Shown here: positions 47,741-55,941 of the stretch, one piece after another
Numbering within the stretch: the stretch's first letter is position 1
How the letters are laid out: each line of letters begins with the position of its first letter
Origin: WHSW01 sp963729075
GTDB lineage: Bacteria; Actinomycetota; Thermoleophilia; Solirubrobacterales; 70-9
Assembly (NCBI GenBank): GCA_963729075.1
Contig: CAVSMU010000018.1
Span: 124,001-188,000, forward strand
Reading direction: 5' to 3'
Length of the DNA stretch: 64,000 nucleotides
Translations under genes and position numbers: made by a program
Notes under the pieces: generated by a model
What the model was told of the DNA's origin: nothing
Databases searched by the model: none
What the model saw: only the letters and a program-made list of their open reading frames with translations

Positions 47741-48628
47741 ATGATCTTGGTCACCGGGGCCACGGGGACAGTCGGCAGCGCCCTGCTGCCGAAGCTGCTT
47801 CAGCGCGAGGCGGAGGTGCGCGTTCTGGTCCGCGATCCGCGGAAGCTCGGTCGCCTGCGGGTCGAGGTGCGAATCGTGCTGGGGGATCTCGGCGAGCTCT
47901 CCGACCCGCGGGTGCTCCGGGGCGCGCTGCGCGGGGTGCGAACGGTGATCCACCTCGCCGCGGCCATTCGCGATCAGCCGCATGCGCCGGTCGAGGAGCT
48001 CAACGGCCTGGCGACCGCCCGCCTCCTGCGCGCGGCGGAAGCGGCCGGGGTCGAGCGGTTTGCCTTCTTCTCGGCGCTCGGCGCCACCCCGGTCCAGCGC
48101 ACCCGCTTCTTTCGCGCCAAGGCGCTCGCCGAGGCCGCCGTGCAGCGCTCGGAGCTCGACAGCACCGTGTTCGCGCCCTCGATCATCTACGCACCGGGCG
48201 ACCCGTGGGTGACGCTCCAGCGACGGTTGGCGCTGCTGCCGGCGATCCCGATCTCCGGCGAGGGCAGCGCCGCGTTCGAGCCGATCTGGGCGGACGACGT
48301 CGCCCGTTGCGTGCTCGCCGACCTCGACGCGGGTCCCGGCTCGAGGCGCCACGAGGTCGCGGGCCCGGAGCGGCTCACATACGAGCAGATCGCCCGGCTG
48401 ATCGCGCGGTCCGCCGGCCGCGAGCGCCCGGTGATCCACGTCCCCCTCGGCCTCGTCCACTACGGGCTCGCCGCGCTGCGGCGAGTGGTCGGCGACGCTG
48501 TCTTCGCCACCTGGGAGGAGGCGGAGCTCATGGAGGTGCCGATGGTCGCCGAGCGCGCCGACGCCGACGTGCGCGCGCTCGACGTCGTACCCCGGAGGAT
48601 GGCGGGGGTGCTCGGCGGCGGCCCCTGA
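47741..48628 (+). CDS. NAD(P)-binding epimerase-like protein (NDUFA9/NmrA type)
   Basis: 295 residues, atypical short-chain dehydrogenase: VTGATGTVGSALLPKLL (TGxxGxxG), GDLGELSDP, VIHLAAAIRD, and APSIIYAPGDPW. The YxxxK catalytic pair is not retained, as in NDUFA9-like and NmrA-like proteins that bind NAD(P) as a sensor or assembly factor. Leaderless ATG. No complex I genes are close. Confidence 0.82.
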   Translation: MILVTGATGTVGSALLPKLLQREAEVRVLVRDPRKLGRLRVEVRIVLGDLGELSDPRVLRGALRGVRTVIHLAAAIRDQPHAPVEELNGLATARLLRAAEAAGVERFAFFSALGATPVQRTRFFRAKALAEAAVQRSELDSTVFAPSIIYAPGDPWVTLQRRLALLPAIPISGEGSAAFEPIWADDVARCVLADLDAGPGSRRHEVAGPERLTYEQIARLIARSAGRERPVIHVPLGLVHYGLAALRRVVGDAVFATWEEAELMEVPMVAERADADVRALDVVPRRMAGVLGGGP

Positions 48629-48839
48629 GACCCGCCGGACCTGCGCGGACAGGGCCACCGACCGGGCCCTGGGACCGCCGCCGAGGAGGCCCCCTGGAAC
48701 CGGGGCATCCATGCCCCTCCGCGCCGAGCGCGTAACCGGTCCGTGGCAACCAGGTACCCAAGGCTCGCCTCTCGGCGGGCTTCGCGCAACGGTGATCGAC
48801 CGCAAACCTGTTGCGGGTTTTCCGCGGTCCCGAACGCGA

Positions 48840-48863
48840 AAGGCCCGGGCGTACCCGGGCCTT
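48840..48863. terminator. Hairpin AAGGCCCGGG-CGTA-CCCGGGCCTT
   Basis: Perfect 10-bp stem with 4-nt loop between the convergent NAD-binding gene and groEL; symmetric, so usable from both sides. Confidence 0.6.
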
Positions 48864-48904
48864 CGCTCCAAACACTCGCCTGTTACGGCGATTACATCAG
48901 AGAA

Positions 48905-48969
48905 CATGCGGGCGGCTTCGCCGCCCTGACATGTCCCTTTCGGGGCTAAAGCCCCTCACATCAGCGGAC
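48905..48969 (-). repeat. Hairpin repeat family R1, tandem unit 1
   Basis: 65-bp unit. On the plus strand: CATGC, GGGCGGC-TTC-GCCGCCC (48910-48926), TGACATGTCCCTTTC, GGGGC-TAAA-GCCCC (48942-48955), TCACATCAGCGGA. Confidence 0.8.
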
Positions 48970-49026
48970 CATGCGGGCGGCTTCGCCGCCCTGACATGCT
49001 CCTTTCGGGGCTAAAGCCCCTCACAT
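48970..49026 (-). repeat. Hairpin repeat family R1, tandem unit 2, touching groEL stop
   Basis: Second unit, exactly 65 bp after the first and nearly identical (TGCTCC for TGTCCC). Its end includes the groEL stop codon (49021-49023), so it forms the start of the groEL 3' UTR. Confidence 0.8.
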
Positions 49027-50649
49027 CATCCCTCCCATGTCCGGCATGCCGGCGGGCATCCCGGCGCCGTCCTTCTCGGGCGGCTCGGCCACGATGGCCT
49101 CCGTGGTGAGGATGTTCTTCGCGATCGAGGCGGCGTTCTGGAGCGCCGAGCGGGTGACCATGGTCGGGTCGATGACGCCGGCCTTGACCAGGTCGCCGTA
49201 CTCGCCCGTCTCCGCGTCGAGGCCCTCGCCGGGCTTCAGCCCGCGGATCTTCTCGACCACGACCGAGCCCTCGAGCCCGGAGTTCTCGGCGATCTGGCGG
49301 ATCGGCTCCTCGAGTGAGCGGCGGATGATCTCCGCGCCCGTCGCCTCGTCGGGGCCGAGGTTGCTGCCGTCGATCGAGCCCTGGGCGTTGAGCAGTGCCA
49401 CTCCGCCACCGGGGACGATGCCCTCCTCGAGCGCCGCCCTGGTCGCCTGCAGCGCATCCTCGACGCGGTGCTTCTTCTCCTTCATCTCGGTCTCGGTCGC
49501 AGCGCCGACCTTGACCACCGCGACGCCACCGGCGAGCTTCGCCAGGCGCTCCTGGAGCTTCTCGCGGTCGAAGTCGGAGTCGGTGTTCTCGATCTCTTGG
49601 CGGATCTGGTTGATCCGGCCCTCGATCTGCTCCTTCTCGCCGGCCCCGTCGATGATCGTCGTCGTGTCCTTGGAGACGACGACACGGCGTGCGTGGCCGA
49701 GCTGCGATACCTGCGTGTTCTCGAGCTTGAGGCCCATCTCCTCGGTGATCACCTCGCCACCGGTGAGGATCGCGATGTCCTCGAGCATCCGCTTGCGGCG
49801 ATCGCCGAAGCCCGGCGCCTTGACCGAGACCCCCGTAAAGGTGCCGCGGAGCTTGTTGACGACCAGCGTCGCGAGGCTCTCGCCCTCGACGTCCTCGGCG
49901 ACGATCACCAGCGGCTTGCCGGCCTGCATCACCTGCTCGAGGATCGGCAGCATGTCGCGCACCGAGCCGATCTTCTGGTTCGCGATCAGGATGTAGGGGT
50001 CCTCGAGCACCGCCTCCATCCGCTCCTGGTCGGTGACCATGTACGGCGAGATGTAGCCCTTGTCGAACTGCATCCCCTCGGTGAACTCGAGCTCCATGCC
50101 GAAGGTCTGGCCCTCCTCGACGTTCACGACGCCGTCCTTGCCGACCTTCTCGATCGCGTCCGCGATCACGTTGCCGATCTCCTCGTCGGCCGCCGAGATC
50201 GCGGCGACGCGGGCGATCTGCTCCTTGCCCTCGATCTCCTTCGACTGCTTGTCGCGCAGGTGATCGACGACCTGGTCGACGGCCGCCTCGATCCCGCGCC
50301 GCAGCGCCAGCGGGTTCGCCCCCGCGGCGACGTTCTTGAGCCCGTGACGGACGATCGTCTGGGCGAGCAGCGTCGCGGTCGTCGTGCCGTCGCCGGCGAC
50401 GTCGTTGGTCGCCGTGGCGACCTCGCGGACGAGCTGGGCGCCCTGGTTCTCGAACACGTCCTCGATCTCGATCTCACGCGCGATCGTCACGCCGTCATTG
50501 GTGATCGTCGGCGCGCCGAACTTCTTGTCGAGGACGACGTAGCGACCCTTGGGGCCGAGCGTGACCTTGACCGCGTTGGCGACCGCGTCGACGCCGCCCT
50601 GCAGCGCCGTCCGAGCCTCCACGTCGTACTTGAGCTCCTTGTGAGCCAT
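49021..50649 (-). CDS. groEL: Chaperonin GroEL (60 kDa)
   Basis: 542 residues of typical length. VTLGPKGRYVVLDKKFGAPTITNDGVTIARE, AGDGTTTATLLAQ and the Gly/Met-rich tail ending GMPDMGGMM identify GroEL. ATP-driven folding with GroES. A GGAGG Shine-Dalgarno lies before the ATG, 35 nt after groES. Expected HrcA control through the CIRCE element upstream of groES. The transcript ends in two tandem R1 hairpin repeats. Confidence 0.98.
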   Translation of the reverse strand: MAHKELKYDVEARTALQGGVDAVANAVKVTLGPKGRYVVLDKKFGAPTITNDGVTIAREIEIEDVFENQGAQLVREVATATNDVAGDGTTTATLLAQTIVRHGLKNVAAGANPLALRRGIEAAVDQVVDHLRDKQSKEIEGKEQIARVAAISAADEEIGNVIADAIEKVGKDGVVNVEEGQTFGMELEFTEGMQFDKGYISPYMVTDQERMEAVLEDPYILIANQKIGSVRDMLPILEQVMQAGKPLVIVAEDVEGESLATLVVNKLRGTFTGVSVKAPGFGDRRKRMLEDIAILTGGEVITEEMGLKLENTQVSQLGHARRVVVSKDTTTIIDGAGEKEQIEGRINQIRQEIENTDSDFDREKLQERLAKLAGGVAVVKVGAATETEMKEKKHRVEDALQATRAALEEGIVPGGGVALLNAQGSIDGSNLGPDEATGAEIIRRSLEEPIRQIAENSGLEGSVVVEKIRGLKPGEGLDAETGEYGDLVKAGVIDPTMVTRSALQNAASIAKNILTTEAIVAEPPEKDGAGMPAGMPDMGGMM

Positions 50650-50684
50650 CTTCTTTCTTTCCTCCTTGGTTCTAAGTCAGTCGG

Positions 50685-50975
50685 TCAGACGACCTTCGCG
50701 AGGACGTCGGACTCGCGCAGCACGAGCAGGTCATCGCCGTCGACCTTGATCTCGGTGCCGCCGTACTTGCTGTAGAGGACCTCGTCGCCCTCGGCGACGT
50801 CGAGCGGGATCCGCTTCTCGCCGTCCTCGTCCCAGGCGCCGTCGCCGACCGCGACGACGGTGCCCTTCTGCGGCTTCTCCTTGGCGGTGTCGGGGAGGAC
50901 GATGCCGCTCGCGGTGGTCTCCTCCTCCTCGATCGCCTTGACGATCAACCGGTCGCCAAGGGGCTTCAAGTTCAT
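50685..50975 (-). CDS. groES: Co-chaperonin GroES (10 kDa)
   Basis: 96 residues: PLGDRLIVKAIEEEETTASGIVLPDTAKEKPQ (mobile loop) and EGDEVLYSKYGGTEIKVDGDDLLVL are diagnostic. Caps GroEL. GGAGGTAAGA Shine-Dalgarno. First gene of the groESL operon, with a CIRCE operator ~60-90 bp upstream. Confidence 0.98.
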   Translation of the reverse strand: MNLKPLGDRLIVKAIEEEETTASGIVLPDTAKEKPQKGTVVAVGDGAWDEDGEKRIPLDVAEGDEVLYSKYGGTEIKVDGDDLLVLRESDVLAKVV

Positions 50976-51035
50976 TCGGTCTTACCTCCGTGGTGGTGCG
51001 TGGTTCGCTTGTCTACAAGTCTTTTTGGACGTTTC

Positions 51036-51062
51036 TTGGCACTCTACAAGGCAGAGTGCCAA
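51036..51062. promoter_or_regulatory. CIRCE element (HrcA operator)
   Basis: TTGGCACTC, 9-nt spacer, GAGTGCCAA: a perfect dyad matching the CIRCE consensus (TTAGCACTC-N9-GAGTGCTAA) with A to G/T to C paired changes. It governs groESL. No hrcA gene lies in the window. Confidence 0.88.
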
Positions 51063-51132
51063 AAGCTGGCGCTCAGTGTAGCGGGCCCGGGCTCGAGGTC
51101 AAGTATCTGAGCCGAGAAGACTTAGATCCGTG

Positions 51133-51609
51133 TCAGCCGGAAGCCAGCAGCCGGCAGCCGAGCAGCGCGGCGACCCCGGTGCCGCCGTTGTGCATCACCC
51201 GGTTGTGGTTCCACGCGAAGACCGGCCGCAGGGCGGGGGCGAGTGAGTTCATCCAGCGCTTCCCGGTCGCGACGTTCCACTCATAGAGCACGACGGTGAG
51301 CCCGTCCTGCTCGAACAGGCGCCAGCGCCCCTCTCCGACCAGCTCGCCGTCGGCCTCGGCCTCGATCAGGTGCGGCTTTTTAACCGTGCGTGTCCGGGCC
51401 TCGAAGACGAGGTCGTAGGGCAGCCGCGAGCGCCAGGTCAGCCGCGAGTGCGAGCCGACGCCGTCCTCGTCGCCGGGATCGAGCTCGACCACGTCCTCGA
51501 CCCCCCGCCACCAACCCGGCCAGGCCTTCTGATCGAAGATCGCGTCCCAGACCGGCTCGCGCGGCGACTGAAGCAGCCACGTCGTCAGAAAGTGGTACTG
51601 CGCCCCCAT
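51133..51609 (-). CDS. SRPBCC-family protein
   Basis: 158 residues, START/Bet v1-like: FLTTWLLQSPREPVWDAIFDQKAWPGWWRGV at the N-terminus and a C-terminal helix WMNSLAPALRPVFAWNHNRVM. This resembles polyketide cyclase/dehydrase-type lipid or aromatic binding proteins. Ligand unknown. It sits 8 nt after the ASCH-domain gene on the same strand. Confidence 0.78.
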   Translation of the reverse strand: MGAQYHFLTTWLLQSPREPVWDAIFDQKAWPGWWRGVEDVVELDPGDEDGVGSHSRLTWRSRLPYDLVFEARTRTVKKPHLIEAEADGELVGEGRWRLFEQDGLTVVLYEWNVATGKRWMNSLAPALRPVFAWNHNRVMHNGGTGVAALLGCRLLASG

Positions 51610-51617
51610 CGGCTCGC

Positions 51618-52025
51618 TCAGTTCGGCGAGGGAGTCTCACCGTTGCCGAACTGCGCCCCATGCGGTGTCTCGATCACCTGCGAGAAGCGGACCACGGTGA
51701 CCGTCTCGTCGAGGCCGATCTCGCGGCCGTAGATCTGGCGCATGAAGCCGAGCGTCTCCTCGACGCGCCGGAACTCCGGGTTGTCGTGCTCGATGTCGCG
51801 CGGCGAAAGGTCCTTGGCCCGCTTGACCTCGACGTCGTCGATGACCGCGGTGAAGATCTTCTCCCGGGGGCTGTGCTGGTGGCCGACCGTGATCCACACG
51901 AGCTGCCCGCGCTCGTATTTGCTCGCCTTGTCCCCGAGGCGGATCGTCGCCGTCTTGCGACCGCGCTTGAGCTGGTCGACGAACGCCGGCGAGAAGAAGT
52001 TGAGCGCATAGAGGCCCCTGGCCAT
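51618..52025 (-). CDS. ASCH-domain protein
   Basis: 135 residues. LNFFSPAFVDQLKRGRKTATIRLGDKASKYERGQLVWITVGHQ has the ASCH fold signature (PUA-like, RNA-binding beta barrel, GxKTxTIR). ASCH proteins bind RNA or act on N4-acetylcytidine in some bacteria (YqfB-type amidohydrolase), but the catalytic set is not clear here. Start at ATG 52025. Confidence 0.82.
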   Translation of the reverse strand: MARGLYALNFFSPAFVDQLKRGRKTATIRLGDKASKYERGQLVWITVGHQHSPREKIFTAVIDDVEVKRAKDLSPRDIEHDNPEFRRVEETLGFMRQIYGREIGLDETVTVVRFSQVIETPHGAQFGNGETPSPN

Positions 52026-52067
52026 GACCGCGTGAGCCTATCGCGGGAGATCGGGGCCGATGCCGGG

Positions 52068-52739
52068 TCAGTGCGACTCGAAGCCCTGCTCGCCGAGCAG
52101 GGGGACGAAGCGACAGGGCGCGATCCGCACTGAGCTGAACCCCTCGCCGCGCTCGGGGTCGACGGCCTCGGCGGTTCGCGTGATCGCGGTCAGCATGTCG
52201 GCTCGCCGCTCGCTGATCGGGATCACCATTCGCCCACCGATCGCGAGCTGCTCGAGCAGGCTCCGCGGCGGCGCCGGCGCAGTGGCGTGGACGGCGATCG
52301 CGTCAAATGGCGCCCGGTCGGGCGCGCCCAGGGTCCCGTCGGCAACCCGGACCTCGACGTCGCCGGCACCCAGCTCGCGGAGTCGTTCCCTGGCGACCGC
52401 AGCAAGCGCCTCGATCCGCTCGATGCTGACGATCTCCCGGGCGAGCCGGGCCAGGATCGCGGTCGAATAGCCGGACCCGGTCCCGATCTCCAGCACCCGC
52501 TCGTCGCCCCGCAGCCCGAGCCCCTCGCAGATCGCCGCCACCACCCATGGCTGGGAGATCGTCTGCCCGTCGCCGATCGGAAGCGCCCCGTCGGCGTAGG
52601 CGCGCCGCCGGAAGCGGTTGCCGACGAAGCGCTCGCGCGGGACCTCGGCCATCGCCTCGAGCACCCGCTCGTCGCCGATCCCGCGACGGCGCAGCTGCCG
52701 TTCGACCATCCGCTCGCGCTCGCGGTCAAAGTCGGTCAC
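52068..52739 (-). CDS. pcm: Protein-L-isoaspartate O-methyltransferase
   Basis: 223 residues from GTG 52739. MVERQLRRRGIGDERVLEAM, ISQPWVVAAICEGLGL, motif I VLEIGTGSGYSTAILA and GGRMVIPI are diagnostic of Pcm, which repairs isoaspartyl damage with SAM. GTG 52784 would add 15 residues and overlap the crp-like gene by 17 nt; TDFDRERERMVERQL after GTG 52739 looks like the family start. Confidence 0.9.
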   Translation of the reverse strand: MTDFDRERERMVERQLRRRGIGDERVLEAMAEVPRERFVGNRFRRRAYADGALPIGDGQTISQPWVVAAICEGLGLRGDERVLEIGTGSGYSTAILARLAREIVSIERIEALAAVARERLRELGAGDVEVRVADGTLGAPDRAPFDAIAVHATAPAPPRSLLEQLAIGGRMVIPISERRADMLTAITRTAEAVDPERGEGFSSVRIAPCRFVPLLGEQGFESH

Positions 52740-52767
52740 ACCGTCGGGCGATACCCCCTGGCCCGGA

Positions 52768-53451
52768 TCAGAAGATGTAGGCACGCAAGCGCCTGGGCTC
52801 CACCACCGTCACGCGCCCGCGACCGACCTTGACTACGCCCGCGCGCTCGAGCGTGGCGAGGAAGCGACTGACGCTCTCGCGTGACGTGCCGGCCAGCTGC
52901 GCCAGGTCGGCCTGGGTCATCCGCACGGTCACCCCCTGGCGGTCCTCGGGAATCGCCTCCTCGGCGATCAGCTGGGCGAGCACGCCGGCGACCCGGCTCG
53001 GAACTGTCTGGAACGACTGCCGGGCAACGCGCTCGTTCGTCTCGCGCAGGCGCCGGGTGATCGCGACGATCAGCTTCGCCGCGATGTCGCCGTGGGTTGC
53101 GATCACCCGCCGCACGTCGGAGGCGGGAAGCGCCAGGAGCTCGGCGTCGCTGAGGGTCTCGACGCTGGCCGAGCGGCTGCCCCCGTCGAGCATCGCGAGC
53201 TCGCCGAAGATGTCACCCGGGCCGAGCGTGGCGAGCGCGATCGCCCGGCCGTCGGAGTGCTCGCGCGTGACCCGCAGGTCGCCGAGGCGCACGATGTAGC
53301 ACGCGTCCGACGAATCTCCCTCGTGAAACACCCGCACGCCCTTCGGATACGAGCGCGGGATCGCCACCGAGGCGACCCGGTCGAGTTCGGAGTCGGAGAG
53401 CTCCGCGAACAGGGGCACGCGACGGAGCATCTCCTGGGACTCCTCTCCCAT
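52768..53451 (-). CDS. Crp/Fnr-family transcription regulator
   Basis: 227 residues. A cyclic-nucleotide-binding domain with FGELAMLDGGSRSASVETL (phosphate-binding cassette with the Arg-Ser/Ser contact), a dimerisation helix, and a C-terminal HTH: MTQADLAQLAGTSRESVSRFLATLERAGVV. No Fe-S cysteines, so cAMP or another ligand is more likely than oxygen sensing. Leaderless ATG with TACCTT 6 nt upstream. Upstream of pcm on the same strand. Confidence 0.9.
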   Translation of the reverse strand: MGEESQEMLRRVPLFAELSDSELDRVASVAIPRSYPKGVRVFHEGDSSDACYIVRLGDLRVTREHSDGRAIALATLGPGDIFGELAMLDGGSRSASVETLSDAELLALPASDVRRVIATHGDIAAKLIVAITRRLRETNERVARQSFQTVPSRVAGVLAQLIAEEAIPEDRQGVTVRMTQADLAQLAGTSRESVSRFLATLERAGVVKVGRGRVTVVEPRRLRAYIF

Positions 53452-53457
53452 GCAGGA

Positions 53458-53463
53458 AAGGTA
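53458..53463 (-). promoter_or_regulatory. -10 hexamer TACCTT of crp-like gene
   Basis: Ends 6 nt before the ATG at 53451. Confidence 0.4.
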
Positions 53464-53499
53464 TCGCTGTGCCGGGCCGCGAGCGTCCGACCGCGGCGG

Positions 53500-54354
53500 C
53501 TAGGCGGCCAGGCACGTGGCGACGGGAGAGAAGGTGGCCGGATCGGCCGATCCTCCGCCGCCGTCGAACGCCGCCTGGACGGTCGCCGTGTCGGTGTCGC
53601 CGCTGCGATCGATTTCCGGGACACCGACGAACGCCTTCTCCCCGTGGTTCACGTCGATGCCGGCGTCGGTCCAATTCATCGTCACGCTGAGCATGACCTC
53701 GTTCGGGTCGCACGACACGGTGTCGGTGCCGACCGTCCAGATGCCGTCGTGCGCCACGGGGTCCTCGACCAGCCCGAGGCCGTCGCGCTCTTGAACGGAG
53801 CCGAACTCTCCACCCGTGACCGCGTCCGTGGTGAGCTCGGCACCGCCGACGGAGTCCGTCGCGATCTCGACGAACCCGACCGCGTCCTGTCTGATCTCGA
53901 GGCGACCGACCGCGTCGTTGGCGATGTCGTTGCCGCTGAGAGCGTCGGTGGCGATGTGGCCGCCGTTGACCTCACCCACGGCGATGTTGCGGCCCAGGAC
54001 CTCGTTCGCGCCGATCTCGAAGGTGCCGACGGCGCCGCCGACGAGCTCGGACCTACCGACCGAGTCGACGCCGAGGTCGGCCGTGCCGAGACTCTCGTCC
54101 AGCACGTCGGCGCTCCGCACCTCGCCGTCGGCGATCTTGCCCGTGATTATCGCGTCCGAACGAATGTCGGTAGTGGTCACGTTGGCGTCCCTGATGTCCT
54201 CCGTCCTGACCTCGTTGTTGATGATGTCGGCGGCGCTGATCGTGTCGGCGCCCCCGGGGTGGCTCGCGATCGCCGTGCCGCTGAGGGCGACGAACAGCGC
54301 CGCGTAGCCGATCACATTCGACCGCAGGTGATTTCGGAGCGTCGTCGATCGCAT
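53500..54354 (-). CDS. Exported protein with 14 tandem decapeptide repeats
   Basis: 284 residues. An N-terminal membrane/signal segment (NVIGYAALFVALSGTAIA) leads to 14 consecutive 10-residue units (about 40-179) of pattern xxx(D/E)(I/L)xxx(A/S/E)(V/L), such as TTTDIRSDAI and GRLEIRQDAV. This periodicity suggests a solenoid or beta-helix. The last ~95 residues form a separate beta-rich domain with two cysteines (SCDPNEV, ATCLAA). Secreted proteins of this build are common in Solirubrobacterales, function unknown. GTG 54378 is an alternative start. Confidence 0.72.
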   Translation of the reverse strand: MRSTTLRNHLRSNVIGYAALFVALSGTAIASHPGGADTISAADIINNEVRTEDIRDANVTTTDIRSDAIITGKIADGEVRSADVLDESLGTADLGVDSVGRSELVGGAVGTFEIGANEVLGRNIAVGEVNGGHIATDALSGNDIANDAVGRLEIRQDAVGFVEIATDSVGGAELTTDAVTGGEFGSVQERDGLGLVEDPVAHDGIWTVGTDTVSCDPNEVMLSVTMNWTDAGIDVNHGEKAFVGVPEIDRSGDTDTATVQAAFDGGGGSADPATFSPVATCLAA

Positions 54355-54415
54355 CGCGGATCGCGACGGTACGCGCACAAGGCCGGAATAGCACCGGGCA
54401 AACGCCTAGTTCGAG

Positions 54416-55189
54416 CTACGCCTTGAGCTTGCGCCCGGTCGAGAAGAGGTACTGGGACCAGGCGACGGTCGCCAGCGCGATCGCGGCCGTGACCGCGAAG
54501 GAGAGCGCGACGCTGACGTCGCTCGTCCCGAGAAAGCCGTAGCGGACCGAGTTGACCATGTAGAAGATCGGGTTCAGGTGCGAGATCTCCTCCCATGGGG
54601 AGGGCAGGACCTCGATCGAGTAGAAGACCCCGCCGACGAAGGTCAGCGGCAGGATCACGATGTTGTTGACGAACGTGTGGTGGTCGAAGGTCTCGGCGTA
54701 GATGCCGATCACCGTCCCAAGCGCCCCGAAGAGAATGACCAGCAGCAGGGCCGCGGCGAGGAGTGCGAGGGGCCGTTCGACCGGCGCGTCGGTGAGCGGG
54801 ATCGCGATCGCCATCACGGCGACCCCGATGACCAGCGCCCGGTACGCGCCGCCGAGCGAGAGCCCGAGGTTCATCTGCCACGGATGCATCGGCGCCGAGA
54901 GCACGTCGTGGATGTAGCGATCCGAGCGCGCCTGGAAGATCGAACTCGAGTTGTTCGAGTATGCGGCCTGCGCCATCGCCATCGCAGCCAGGCCGGGGAC
55001 GATGAAGACGTCGTAGGGCACGTCGCCGATGCCGCTGATCCGACCGCCGAGCGAGAGCCCGAAGACGACGATGAAGAGCACCGAGGAGACGACCGGGGCG
55101 AGCATCGTCTGCGTCCACAGGCGACTCACCCGCAGGCACTCGCGCCCGGCGAGCGAGAGCAGGCTCATCCACGGACGCGGGGCGTTCAT
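54416..55189 (-). CDS. ABC-2-type transporter permease
   Basis: 257 residues, six membrane helices, with SLAGRECLRVSRLWTQTMLAPVVSSVLFIVVFG and LPLTFVGGVFYSIEVLPSPW, typical of DrrB/NodJ-like permeases. Pairs with the ATP-binding gene by a 4-nt overlap (ATGA). Forms a dimeric exporter of drug, lipid or polysaccharide; the substrate is not indicated. Confidence 0.9.
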   Translation of the reverse strand: MNAPRPWMSLLSLAGRECLRVSRLWTQTMLAPVVSSVLFIVVFGLSLGGRISGIGDVPYDVFIVPGLAAMAMAQAAYSNNSSSIFQARSDRYIHDVLSAPMHPWQMNLGLSLGGAYRALVIGVAVMAIAIPLTDAPVERPLALLAAALLLVILFGALGTVIGIYAETFDHHTFVNNIVILPLTFVGGVFYSIEVLPSPWEEISHLNPIFYMVNSVRYGFLGTSDVSVALSFAVTAAIALATVAWSQYLFSTGRKLKA

Positions 55190-55917
55190 CGCGCCACGGT
55201 CTCCATGTAGACGTCCTCGAGCGAGTCGACGCCGAATTGCCGCTTGAGTTCCTGCGGCGTCGACCGGGCAGCGATCTCACCGCGCGAGATCAGCGCGATG
55301 TCCTCGCACAGCGCCTCGGCCTCCTCGAGGTAGTGCGTGGTCAGGAGGATCGTCGTGCCCTCCTCGTGCAGGCGGCGGATGTAGCGCCACAGCTCGCGAC
55401 GAAGCTCGATGTCCACCCCGGCCGTCGGCTCGTCGAGGATCACCAGCCGCGGCTCGTGCAGGAGCGCGCGGGCGAGCAGCAGGCGGCGACGCTGGCCGCC
55501 GGAGAGCTTCGGCGCCCGCACGTCGGCCTTCGCGCCGAGGTCGAAGATGTCGATCATCTCCTCCGCCCGCTCCACCGCGTGCTCGCGGCCGAGCCCGAAG
55601 TACCCGCCGTGGTAGACCAGCGCCTCGCGGACGGTGAGGAAGCGGTCGAGGTTCGGGTCCTGCTCGGCGACGCCGATCATCCGCCGGGCCTCGAGCGAGG
55701 AGACGTCGTGGCCGAAGACGCGAATCTCTCCGGCACTCACGCGGATCAGGTTGCACACCGCGCTGATCAGCGTCGTCTTGCCGGCGCCGTTCGGCCCCAG
55801 CAGGCCGAAGAACGTACCCGCCGGCACCTCGAGGTCGAGCCGCTCCAGTGCCAGCGTGCCGTCGTCGTAGCGCTTCTCGAGCCCGCGGATGGCCAGCGCC
55901 GTGCCGTTTGCCTCCAT
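55186..55917 (-). CDS. ABC transporter ATP-binding protein
   Basis: 243 residues: Walker A GLLGPNGAGKTTLIS, Q-loop VAEQDPNLD, signature LSGGQRRRLLLARAL, Walker B LVILDEPTAGVD and H-loop LTTHYLEEAE. Closest to the DrrA/YadG-like exporters. ATG with leaderless TAACCT 6 nt upstream. Same operon as the permease. Confidence 0.93.
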   Translation of the reverse strand: MEANGTALAIRGLEKRYDDGTLALERLDLEVPAGTFFGLLGPNGAGKTTLISAVCNLIRVSAGEIRVFGHDVSSLEARRMIGVAEQDPNLDRFLTVREALVYHGGYFGLGREHAVERAEEMIDIFDLGAKADVRAPKLSGGQRRRLLLARALLHEPRLVILDEPTAGVDIELRRELWRYIRRLHEEGTTILLTTHYLEEAEALCEDIALISRGEIAARSTPQELKRQFGVDSLEDVYMETVAR

Positions 55918-55923
55918 CCGTCT

Positions 55924-55929
55924 AGGTTA
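55924..55929 (-). promoter_or_regulatory. -10 hexamer TAACCT of ABC exporter operon
   Basis: Ends 6 nt before the ATG at 55917; the same hexamer and spacing as at 260-265. Confidence 0.5.
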
Positions 55930-55941
55930 GGAACTGGAAGC

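Larger units (their letters stand above)
48629..49020. other. 392-bp convergent intergenic region of stacked hairpins
   Basis: Holds GGGGCA-TCCA-TGCCCC (48702-48717), a CCGCAA/TTGCGG dyad followed by TTTT near 48801-48822, the 10-bp hairpin at 48840-48863, and two R1 repeats. I see no ORF with support and no tRNA-like cloverleaf. Confidence 0.6.

Noticed and set aside
48840..48863. Possible tRNA in the intergenic region
   Set aside because: The stem is a simple hairpin; no cloverleaf, anticodon arm or T-loop consensus could be assembled nearby.
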